Positions 6,202 through 13,773 of a DNA stretch of 47,817 nucleotides are shown here, one piece after another. The stretch's first letter is position 1, and each line of letters starts with the position of its first letter. The position numbers were made by a program, and so were the translations under genes. Below the pieces are notes generated by a model. It worked only from the letters and a program-made list of their open reading frames with translations, did no database searches and was not told where the DNA came from. Source of the stretch: Nitrospira sp. (GTDB lineage Bacteria > Nitrospirota > Nitrospiria > Nitrospirales > Nitrospiraceae). The DNA is taken from positions 1-47,817 of the forward strand of contig PLBR01000235.1 in assembly GCA_003135435.1 (NCBI GenBank), given 5' to 3'.

Positions 6202-7863
6202 CTAAAGACCCTGATTTTGCTGCTGTCCCTTCTTGATCGCAGCCCTACTCGCCTCTGTTTGAGCCTTATCGACGATCCCTTTGGCAGCGTCCAACGCACG
6301 TATGGTCGCATCAAGTCCCGTCATGTGAGTGGTGTAATTCTTGATCAGCGTCCCGGGCCCAGCATACTTAAAATCCTCGAACCCCACGGACACCTCAAGG
6401 AAGATGGCACCACACCTGGGCGCCGACTGCTTATACTCCTGAATCATCAGGGGAGACCCTAGGGGCTGGAATTCGACGACGCCCGGTCTCAGTCTGGGGC
6501 AGCCGGCGAAACTCGTTGCGGGGGTGGGTTTACGCAGTGTTCCATTGCTGTCGTAGCGCCATCGATATATACCGGGGGAATCCGGTTGCAACTCGGTGGG
6601 AGTTCCGTATTTCTCCACGAGTGTCTTCGCGAAGGCGACAACAGTTGGCTTCTTGCTGGCCGGAATATACTCGCTCAGATTGAGCGACAGAATTCCCTCC
6701 TGTCCAGGAACAGGCCCAAAGAATACAGTAAGTATAACAGCTGAGTTCTCAGTTGTAGGATGTTTCATGTCACTAATAGCACCGGATATCCGGGCTACAT
6801 AATTCGTGTTCGGCACAGGCTGCGGAGCCTGTCCGGGAAGACTAACTTCCAGTGTGTTCGAGCCTTCAACATAATTTCCAACGGGTCTATTCGGGGATCT
6901 GGTCGTTGCTTCGAACCCATGTGACTTGAACATCTCGCGGGCCTGATCAGGCGCCATGCCGATGCGCAAACCGAGCACGTCCGGGCCGGACCCGCCGCTC
7001 CCGACGGATTTGGAACCGCCTTTGATTGTCGCGACATCGCCCGCCGGAGAATCGTTTGTATTCGACCTTTGATCGGGTGAACGACTTGCGTTGGGCAATG
7101 CTGGCTTTTGGCGATTCGGTTTCCCGCTGTCTGACGCCCCCACGACTGCCCCAGGTGCGGACGACTTCGACGAAGCCGATGACTTGGGCGTCGTAGGGAT
7201 AGCGCGCCGAGGAGACAATTGGGCAAGCTTGGTGTCGTTGTTCTGTTCCGTAGCGCCAGTAGACTGAGGTGGCTGTTGCTGGATACGAATCCCCGAGAGG
7301 TTGATCTCGCGTTTTATTGCAATCTGACCTGGGACCGCTTGACCGCGAGAGTCCATCTTCATAATCCCAATTTCTCCACGCATCGAAAAGGTCAGGCCTG
7401 CAGGAACCTGTCCATTTTGGTAAAACGAGATTGATCCCTGCGTTTCTCGGTCTGGCTCTAACGGCACTGGATTATTGGGGCCGCCAAGATCTTTGCTATC
7501 TCCCGTATTCCAGTTTCTTCCGCTGCTGTCTGTCAAAGAAGTGAACCCTGCCAAAGTGATGAAGAGCCGGCGCCCAGTTCGGTTCACGAGCGACAGACCG
7601 ACATCAGCTTGTGTGTCATGGCTGAACAGCTGTATCTCCGTCACATTCACACAAAACTCCGGCGTTGCGGTGGAGGACACTCCTGCCGGCTGGCAGGGGT
7701 TCAAAGACTGACTGAACGGCGCCGGCTGGGCCCTATGATCTTTCTGCTCTTTCGTGCACGACACGAGCCACAATCCGCCTGCCAATACGATGCATGCTTG
7801 CAGCAACCACCATGTGTGCATAATCGAGCTTCTGTGTAGAAGACCGTTGAACTGTTTATCCAT
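6202..7863 (-). CDS. Large lipoprotein of unknown function
   Basis: A 553-residue protein. ATG 7863 is chosen because GAGGAG lies about 10 bases upstream; Met15 is an alternative. Residues 16-36 are a signal with lipobox LVSC, so Cys36 should be lipidated and the protein exported to the periplasm or outer membrane. Residues about 50-200 form a beta-rich domain (LSLVNRTGRRLFITLAGFTS), perhaps immunoglobulin-like. Residues about 205-300 are a Ser/Pro/Lys linker of low complexity. Residues about 300-520 form a second globular domain (VLGLRIGMAPDQAREMFKSH and later FAKTLVEKYGTPTELQPDS), a pattern seen in periplasmic proteins with 'GMs..qv...l' repeats. No enzyme motif is visible. It stands alone on this strand, bracketed by nuclease pseudogenes. 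Confidence 0.75.
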   Translation of the reverse strand: MDKQFNGLLHRSSIMHTWWLLQACIVLAGGLWLVSCTKEQKDHRAQPAPFSQSLNPCQPAGVSSTATPEFCVNVTEIQLFSHDTQADVGLSLVNRTGRRLFITLAGFTSLTDSSGRNWNTGDSKDLGGPNNPVPLEPDRETQGSISFYQNGQVPAGLTFSMRGEIGIMKMDSRGQAVPGQIAIKREINLSGIRIQQQPPQSTGATEQNNDTKLAQLSPRRAIPTTPKSSASSKSSAPGAVVGASDSGKPNRQKPALPNASRSPDQRSNTNDSPAGDVATIKGGSKSVGSGGSGPDVLGLRIGMAPDQAREMFKSHGFEATTRSPNRPVGNYVEGSNTLEVSLPGQAPQPVPNTNYVARISGAISDMKHPTTENSAVILTVFFGPVPGQEGILSLNLSEYIPASKKPTVVAFAKTLVEKYGTPTELQPDSPGIYRWRYDSNGTLRKPTPATSFAGCPRLRPGVVEFQPLGSPLMIQEYKQSAPRCGAIFLEVSVGFEDFKYAGPGTLIKNYTTHMTGLDATIRALDAAKGIVDKAQTEASRAAIKKGQQQNQGL

Positions 7864-8092
7864 GTGACGCCTCTCCTCTCAGGCAGGTGAAAGCTTTCGC
7901 TCCTGCCTTCAACACGAGTGTACGGCCCCACCTAATTTCTGGCCAGTTTATTGAACATTGCTAACCGTTGTTTCTACAGACAATCCAGCCCTCTTCGAGT
8001 CTCCACTTCTTAAGCGACATCCAGGCACACTCGTTCGTGACTCTGGTGAGAGACCTTCTGCTGTCTTCTGCTGCGAGAGGTCTTGAATAAAT

Positions 8093-8668
8093 TCAGTGGG
8101 TTTCCTGCATCCAGCTGACTAAGCCACCTGTCCACAATTTAAGTGGGGCACAATACTTCTCGTTATGGTGCGGCGCAACCTGGATGTAGTTGGGACAGTC
8201 AGGCCGGTGGTAGATATGGCTTTTGCGGTTGCCGATGATGGGATAGGGCGAAGAGGAAACAGCGGAGTCCGGTTCTCGTGCTCCCAATAATGGCGGACCG
8301 CGAGACGCCATCATGCCTTCTGTCTCAGCATCCAACGGTATGAGGTCTGAGAGGTTGAGCGATTGCCCCCGTCTGGCTTTGTGATAAACCCCACGGCGGC
8401 ACGGGCTGCGGATCGGCCTACAAGCCTTTCCACCCCTCGCGGGCGTCCGTCTCTAGCCCTTCCAGCACCGTATCCCCAGGCGCATACCTCCGATACCACC
8501 AGCACCAGCCCTGCTTGACGAGTTCCTGATTGAGATTCATCCCATCGGGCAAGATCACGTCTCCAATGGTGCGCGTGCACTTGTCGCGGCCATGGGTCTG
8601 GATGGTGACTTCTTTCCCAAAGACGAGGTCAGAGTGAGGCTGCGCGTGGATGGTTCGATTCTGCTGAA
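8093..8668 (-). pseudogene. Decayed SNase-family nuclease with C-terminal Cys/His domain
   Basis: Read on the minus strand: SDLVFGKEVTIQTHGRDKCT, then DGMNLNQELVKQGWCWWYRR, then LEGLETDAREG, followed by an in-frame TAG where Trp is expected (before ADPQPVPPW). After further disruption another frame gives IIGNRKSHIYHRPDCPNYIQ. This GN+xSxIYHxPxCPxY motif is the small metal-binding-like module that often follows SNase domains. The N-terminus is missing, and the element with ends at 8673/8863 abuts it. The core is nearly identical to the 5811-6103 copy, so the two are paralogues decaying separately. Confidence 0.7.
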
Positions 8669-8672
8669 TCGT

Positions 8673-8863
8673 TAGCAGGCTGCGGAAGACGATGTTGCCA
8701 CGCTAGACATGCGAGACAAGCGGGAAAGGCGCGACTGGCGTGACGAGCGAGATGGGCAAAACGAGGGGGGAGTCCAATCTGTCCACGTCGCACCTTTCGC
8801 GCATGTCTCGCGCTTCACGCGCCACACTCTGTGGCGCTGGCGAAATTTTTCAGCATCTTGTTA
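8673..8863. mobile_element. Palindromic element, TAGCAGG...CCTGCTA family, copy 1
   Basis: The left end is tagcaggctgcggaaga (8673 on) and the right end is tttttcagcatcttgtta (to 8863). The ends are imperfect inverted repeats of each other. The interior contains gcgagacaagcggg and, near the right side, catgtctcgcgc, a module seen in other intergenic repeats here. No open reading frame is present. It adjoins the truncated N-terminal side of the nuclease pseudogene. Confidence 0.65.
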
Positions 8864-8921
8864 GGCGCGTGAGCAGATTGTCTGATCCCGTCGCTCGCTC
8901 ACCGCTATGAGAAATACGGAC

Positions 8922-10340
8922 CTAGCGTTCGGCTTCCGTGAGATCGCCTGTCTCTTCCAGCTCTTCAAGATCGGCTTCCGCTTTCGCCTTCGTAGTTGAG
9001 GGATGCAGGCCATATTTTTTGAGCATTTTGTAGAAGTCTGCCCGATAGCGCCCGGCAAATTGAGCGGCGCGTGAGATATTGCCGCCGGTGAGTTGCAGGA
9101 CGTTCTTGAGATAGGTTTTCTCGAACTCTTCCTTTGCCTCAGTCAGCGGCTTGAGCGGCGCGTCCGGTGATGTACCCATAGAGGGCAGGAGGTCCGGCGT
9201 AATCATGTCTTGGCGCGTCATGACGGAGGCCTTTTCAATGACATTCTCTAGTTCGCGAACATTTCCGGGCCAGGGATGTGTGACCAGCCGATTGAGGGCG
9301 GCCGGTGTAAAGCCACGCAAGTCTTTATTTGCCCGTTTCGCACTCGCGATCAGGAAGTGCTGGGCCAACAAGGGGATATCATCTCGGCGGTCACGCAGAG
9401 GCGGGAGAAACAGCGGGACGACAGAGATGCGGTAGTACAGATCGTTCCGGAATGAGCCGTTCTTAACCGCTTCGCCGAGGTCTTTATTGGTGGCGGTAAT
9501 AATCCGTACATCGATCTTCGTTGAGATTTCAGATCCCACTTCGCGAATTTCCCGTTCCTGCACGGCCCGCAACAGTTTCACCTGCATCGAGAGCGGTAGT
9601 TCGCCGATCTCGTCGAGAAAGAGCGTGCCGCCGTTGGCACTTTGAAACAGGCCTCGCTTGGCGCCATGGGCGCTGGTAAACGCGCCGCGCACATGTCCAA
9701 AGAGTTCAGACTCGAAGAGCGTTTCAGGAATGGCCGCGCAATTGAGGGCGACAAACGGTCCTTTACTCCGTCGGCTGTTTGAATGGATCACACGTGCGAA
9801 CACTTCTTTGCCGGTCCCGGTTTCTCCGAAGAGAAGAATGGACGCATCGGAGTCTGCCACCTGCACCACTTGTTGGAGTAAACGCTGCATCGCAGGACTC
9901 CGCGCGACGATGTTTTCCATGCCATACAATTCGTTGACAAGAGACTTGAGTCGCTGGATCTCTCCTCTCATCCGTTGCGGAGAGAGCCCTTCTTCAATCT
10001 TGGACTTGAGTTCCTGGTCATCGAACGGTTTGGTGAGATAACCGAACGCCCCCCGCTGCATGGCTTCCACGGCATTGGGAATGCTGCCGTGGGCCGTCAG
10101 GATGATAACCGGAAGGCCTGGATGAATCCGCAGCAGTTCCTCCGTCACATCTAATCCGTCTTCGCTACCCAGCCGGAGGTCGGTGATGGCGAGGTCGAAC
10201 CGGTCCTTCTTGGCTGCGGCAAGGGCTTCACGTCCGGTGGTGCAGCCTGTGACGGCAAAGCCCATAGCGGTCAACCGCATCTTCACAAGATGTAACAGTC
10301 CCTCTTCATCGTCGACTACAAGAATATGTTCTTTTTCCAT
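8922..10340 (-). CDS. glrR: Sigma-54-dependent response regulator, GlrR/QseF type
   Basis: A 472-residue NtrC-family activator. The receiver domain spans residues about 5-115, with acidic pocket D10/D11, phospho-acceptor Asp54 (AITDLRLG) and Lys104. The AAA+ domain spans about 142-375, with Walker A GETGTGKE (172-179) and the sigma-54 contact loop GAFTSA (219-224), where the usual form is GAFTGA. A Fis-type HTH lies at about 420-450 (GNISRAAQFAGRYRADFYKM), followed by an acidic tail. Phosphorylation by the kinase at 11139-12611 should drive ATP-dependent opening of sigma-54 promoters. It is the last gene of a three-gene operon; AAGGAG sits 6 bases before ATG 10340, in the 10-base gap after the lipoprotein gene. 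The paralogue assignment rests on gene order. Confidence 0.9.
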   Translation of the reverse strand: MEKEHILVVDDEEGLLHLVKMRLTAMGFAVTGCTTGREALAAAKKDRFDLAITDLRLGSEDGLDVTEELLRIHPGLPVIILTAHGSIPNAVEAMQRGAFGYLTKPFDDQELKSKIEEGLSPQRMRGEIQRLKSLVNELYGMENIVARSPAMQRLLQQVVQVADSDASILLFGETGTGKEVFARVIHSNSRRSKGPFVALNCAAIPETLFESELFGHVRGAFTSAHGAKRGLFQSANGGTLFLDEIGELPLSMQVKLLRAVQEREIREVGSEISTKIDVRIITATNKDLGEAVKNGSFRNDLYYRISVVPLFLPPLRDRRDDIPLLAQHFLIASAKRANKDLRGFTPAALNRLVTHPWPGNVRELENVIEKASVMTRQDMITPDLLPSMGTSPDAPLKPLTEAKEEFEKTYLKNVLQLTGGNISRAAQFAGRYRADFYKMLKKYGLHPSTTKAKAEADLEELEETGDLTEAER

Positions 10341-10350
10341 GAAACTCCTT

Positions 10351-11142
10351 CTACGGTGTCATCGGTGTCATCGGTTCCGGCACAGTCGGAGGCGGTGCAA
10401 CCGTCGACGGGGGACGGATAGGACGAACCTTATCCCGCATTTCCTGGTCGATGCGCTTCAATGCTTCCAATTGGCTCGTCAATTCCTCTATTTTCCTATC
10501 CCGATCGGACAATTGCTTTTGTAAGGAAAGCACAATGCCTGTATCGGTTGAACCTCTTACGGTGTCTTTCTTACCGTTGGTCGAGTCGATCTTCCGTTCA
10601 CGCTCGGCTAACTCCCGCTGGAGGCTTTCCAGAGATTGGGAGTCGGCCTCCTTCATGGCCCGCAATTGCTGGATGGTCAGCTCTCTGTCAAGCAAGTCTC
10701 GCACCAGCCGATCTGAGGCCTGAGCCAGGATCGCCTGACTCTCCGAAATGGCCGGGGCTGCCACGACCGATTGGAACCAGGATTGCTCAACGGGAGCGGC
10801 GTGGTTCTCGACCAGTTCTAACCAGAGCTTACTGGAGGAGGCCAGCTGGCTCTTGGGCGCGGCGGCAATCACTTTCTCGAAGTACTTTGAGGCGCTATCT
10901 CGACTTTCGTAGAGCCCCAGCAGGGCACGCGTAAAGTAGACATGGTCGCAGGAGTTGTGCTCGGCACACTTCGGGACGAGCGCCTCCTGCTTTTTCGCCA
11001 ACGCATTGAGGGATTTTACCTCTCCCGCATCCACCTTGAAGTAGGGCTCCGAAAATTGCGGGGCTGGCGACCATGCCGCGCATCCAGCGAGGAATAGACA
11101 GGACAAGACTCCCGATGTGATGCCTCGGTGGACGGCCTTCAT
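10351..11142 (-). CDS. Lipoprotein between kinase and regulator, QseG-like position
   Basis: A 263-residue protein. ATG 11142 overlaps the kinase stop (ATGA) and is preceded by AGGAG. Lipobox LAGC with Cys21 as the lipidation site. Residues about 35-120 are helical and tetratricopeptide-like in feel (FTRALLGLYESRDSASKYFE). Residues about 155-235 are a coiled coil (LQRELAERERKI and LQKQLSDRDRKIEELTSQLE). The tail is Pro-rich (RPPSTVAPPPTVPEPMTPMT). In enterobacteria the glrK-qseG-glrR operon encodes an outer-membrane lipoprotein in the same place that acts on the kinase. The same role is inferred here from position, lipidation and the coiled coil; sequence similarity to QseG was not tested. 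Confidence 0.75.
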   Translation of the reverse strand: MKAVHRGITSGVLSCLFLAGCAAWSPAPQFSEPYFKVDAGEVKSLNALAKKQEALVPKCAEHNSCDHVYFTRALLGLYESRDSASKYFEKVIAAAPKSQLASSSKLWLELVENHAAPVEQSWFQSVVAAPAISESQAILAQASDRLVRDLLDRELTIQQLRAMKEADSQSLESLQRELAERERKIDSTNGKKDTVRGSTDTGIVLSLQKQLSDRDRKIEELTSQLEALKRIDQEMRDKVRPIRPPSTVAPPPTVPEPMTPMTP

Positions 11143-12611
11143 GCCGTTTCTCCTGGTTTTGTGAGGCGTAGGATAAATCGTACAGTCGTCCCCTTCTTGA
11201 CTTCGCTTTCGATCCAAATCCGTCCTCCGTGTGCTTCAACCACTTTTTTTGCCAGTGCCAACCCGAGGCCGCTCCCCGGCGTCGCATGTTTGGCCTTCGT
11301 GCGTCCTTGATAGAAGCGTTCGAAAATATAGGGCAGATCTTCGGCCTGAATGCCGGGTCCTCCGTCGGATACGCTCACTTCAAGGACTCCCGCTTTCGGG
11401 TCCGGCCTCATGAGTACTTTCACAATGCCCCCTTCCGAGCTGAACTTCAAGGCGTTTGAGAACAAATTGTCGAGCACCTGTTCAATCCGAAGCGCATCAG
11501 CCTTGACCCACACACGTTGTGCAGGCGCCTCCACCAACAGCTGCACATGCTTGGCATCGGCGAGGAGCCGGACTTTGTTGACCGACATATCAGTGATGCG
11601 CTTGAGATCCGTCGGGACGATTCGATACTCCATCATCCCAGCGTCCATCTTGGAGAGATCCAGAATAGTGGAGATGAGGGTGATGAGTCGGCGGCTGCTG
11701 TCCGCCATGATGCGCAAGGTCGTACGTTGTTCTTGCGACAATGGGCCTGGAATTTCATCCAACAGCAAATGGGTACCTTCTTGGATGGAGGCCATGGGTG
11801 TGCGTAATTCATGGGAGACATGGGCGAGAAACTCCCCCTTCATATCGTCCAACTCTTGCAGTTTTGTGCCCATCCAGTTTACGGCGTCAACAAGGTCTCG
11901 CAACTCACTGGGGGCTTGAATATTCAGGGACGCGCGGAAATTGCCCTGCCCGATCTGTTTGATATGGCTCTGCAATTGGCGAAGCGGGCGCAGGATCGTG
12001 TAGCTGGCAAAACCGGCGAGTGCAATGCCAAACACGAGCGCAAGCAGAACCAGTTGCTCAGTCACCGCTTCGGCTTGCGCCGAGCTCTCCCGTGACCGGC
12101 TGACGCCGACACTGATGCCCGTCTCGTGAAGATCGATAAACTGTTGGAGTGTGGCGCTGATGCGGTCCATCAAGGCGTCTCGCCGACCTTCATAGTCCAC
12201 AGACCGGGCCGCGGGAGACGCCACGCCATGCTCCAACTCTGTGTAGAAAATCGTGAGTCGTTCTTGCTGCAGGTGCTTGGTGTCCTCGATGAGCTGAATG
12301 CCTTGGGGAGTGAGCTCCTGTGTTTCAAGGCTGCGGAGCCCGCGATGGAATTCCTCGACCTCTTCATCGAAATGTTGCAAGAACGTGGCATCGCGTACGG
12401 CCAGATACTTCTTTTCGCTATTGAGTTGGGCATAAAGCACGGTGAGCAGACGTTTGGCCGATTCGATCGCCGGGTAATGATGAGTGGCCATGTTGGCACT
12501 CAATGCAGTCAACTGGCGCAGGTGAAACAAGGCATACAGATTCACCCCGGCCATCACCACGATGATGACGAGGGAGGTTAGGACGATTCGCCAGAAGATG
12601 GACAAATACAC
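11139..12611 (-). CDS. glrK: Membrane sensor histidine kinase, GlrK/QseE type
   Basis: A 490-residue kinase with a GTG start at 12611. TM1 is residues 7-29. A helical periplasmic sensor of about 150 residues follows, then TM2 (about 186-206) and a HAMP linker (LRPLRQLQSHIKQIGQGNFR). The dimerisation/phosphotransfer helix carries His267 (FLAHVSHELRTPMAS). An HATPase domain carries N-box (DNLFSNALKF), G1 (SDGGPGI) and G2 (GSGLGLALAKKVVEAHGG) motifs. The all-helical sensor resembles a four-helix chemoreceptor-type bundle. Its stop codon overlaps the lipoprotein start, so the three genes form one translationally coupled operon, with the kinase first. The cognate regulator is the sigma-54 activator at 8922-10340. 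Confidence 0.9.
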   Translation of the reverse strand: MYLSIFWRIVLTSLVIIVVMAGVNLYALFHLRQLTALSANMATHHYPAIESAKRLLTVLYAQLNSEKKYLAVRDATFLQHFDEEVEEFHRGLRSLETQELTPQGIQLIEDTKHLQQERLTIFYTELEHGVASPAARSVDYEGRRDALMDRISATLQQFIDLHETGISVGVSRSRESSAQAEAVTEQLVLLALVFGIALAGFASYTILRPLRQLQSHIKQIGQGNFRASLNIQAPSELRDLVDAVNWMGTKLQELDDMKGEFLAHVSHELRTPMASIQEGTHLLLDEIPGPLSQEQRTTLRIMADSSRRLITLISTILDLSKMDAGMMEYRIVPTDLKRITDMSVNKVRLLADAKHVQLLVEAPAQRVWVKADALRIEQVLDNLFSNALKFSSEGGIVKVLMRPDPKAGVLEVSVSDGGPGIQAEDLPYIFERFYQGRTKAKHATPGSGLGLALAKKVVEAHGGRIWIESEVKKGTTVRFILRLTKPGETA

Positions 12612-12824
12612 GAGTGAAGCTCTTTCTCAGCCTTGAGAAGCGAGGCTAACTGTAGAGACTGTAGGTAATTCCATACACTATTTTCCCGTGGCACTCAAGG
12701 GATCTGGCAAACAAGCTCTCTCGCAGATCATCCGCCCTTGTGGGGGGGTGAAAGGGCTAGGAAGGCTTGAGCGACTTCCGATCAGGAAAATCGGAAACTC
12801 TCTCCCTTTCCATTACACACGTCC

Positions 12825-13646
12825 CTACTTGAATGGCGAGACAAATCGGCGTTGGCGGCGTGACACCCCATGTAGCGATGCAAAGAGATGGCCACGAAAC
12901 AATAACATGGCCACGGCCAGCAGTGGCGTGAAGAGCAGCCCGATATACCAGCTGATTGAGGGAGGGATACCTATGAAGTCCAGCCAACTTCCGAAGATCG
13001 TGAAGGGCAGCACGAGGAGCTGGGAAAAATCTAAACCCGCCCCCCTGCCCACTCGACTGGAGAGGGAAAAAAATGATTGCAGCCCCATAGGCGAGAGGAC
13101 GACGGGGATCAGGATCAGCGCAAACGGAAGAAACCATTCTATCCAATTCTCAAGAACGAACTCGTACGAGGTCTTGAACACGTCGAGCTGGGAATCATGC
13201 CGTACTTGATAGATAATTTCCGGTGCCGGGTTCAGTAAGAGAAAGATGAGCAGAAGCGCCGCGTACGACAGGAGTTGCCCAAACGGGTTGGTCTGCATAC
13301 TCATGTCAAGAGCCATGAGCGGCAGCCACAGGATGAACCCAATGCCGATGACATCCCAAAAGTAGTGGCCAACGCTGCCAAGAATGTCGCGGAAGGTGAG
13401 TACCCGTGCATAGGTAATCGATTGCTCGATCAGGCTCAGGGTGGCGCCAACCAGGAGCGCATTCACCACGCCAAGCAGAAATCCTCCAGCCATGCCGAGC
13501 GGCGAGGCAATCTGGCCAGCGAGCACCAGCAGGAATCCAAATCCCACCACGGCCACTATGGTCATCCAGCCGCGAGCAAGGGACTCTCCAGTTTTGCGGA
13601 AGGCCTCCCGATAGAGTGCGAGTGTTTCTGTCAGAATTCGTGACAT
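12825..13646 (-). CDS. Multi-pass membrane protein of unknown function
   Basis: A 273-residue integral membrane protein. ATG 13646 is preferred over the upstream in-frame TTG 13655; no clear ribosome binding site is visible for either. Six or so hydrophobic segments are seen: about 25-45, 50-75, 95-115, 125-145, 170-190 and 230-255. Short polar loops lie between them, and the C-terminus is basic (VSRRQRRFVSPFK). The layout is like the DUF4013 or YciC-type membrane families, but no signature settles it. It is transcribed away from clpB. Function unknown. Confidence 0.75.
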   Translation of the reverse strand: MSRILTETLALYREAFRKTGESLARGWMTIVAVVGFGFLLVLAGQIASPLGMAGGFLLGVVNALLVGATLSLIEQSITYARVLTFRDILGSVGHYFWDVIGIGFILWLPLMALDMSMQTNPFGQLLSYAALLLIFLLLNPAPEIIYQVRHDSQLDVFKTSYEFVLENWIEWFLPFALILIPVVLSPMGLQSFFSLSSRVGRGAGLDFSQLLVLPFTIFGSWLDFIGIPPSISWYIGLLFTPLLAVAMLLFRGHLFASLHGVSRRQRRFVSPFK

Positions 13647-13703
13647 GAAAGACAATAGTCTGCGGGAACTTGTCGGGTCAAGCCAATGGACCCTCGCGGG
13701 AGG

Positions 13704-13747
13704 TTGACTTCCCAGATCCTATGCTTATGTACGTTGACAACGTCAAC
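13704..13747 (+). promoter_or_regulatory. Candidate clpB promoter with overlapping dyad
   Basis: TTGACT (13704-13709) and TATGTA (13726-13731) are spaced 16 bases apart, an acceptable sigma-70-like pair. The inverted repeat GTTGAC-aac-GTCAAC (13733-13747) covers the expected start point about 40 bases before the clpB ATG. It is not the CIRCE sequence bound by HrcA. Promoter and operator roles are inferred from position. Confidence 0.4.
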
Positions 13748-13773
13748 ACATCCGAGTGGAGAGGAGTGGTCCG

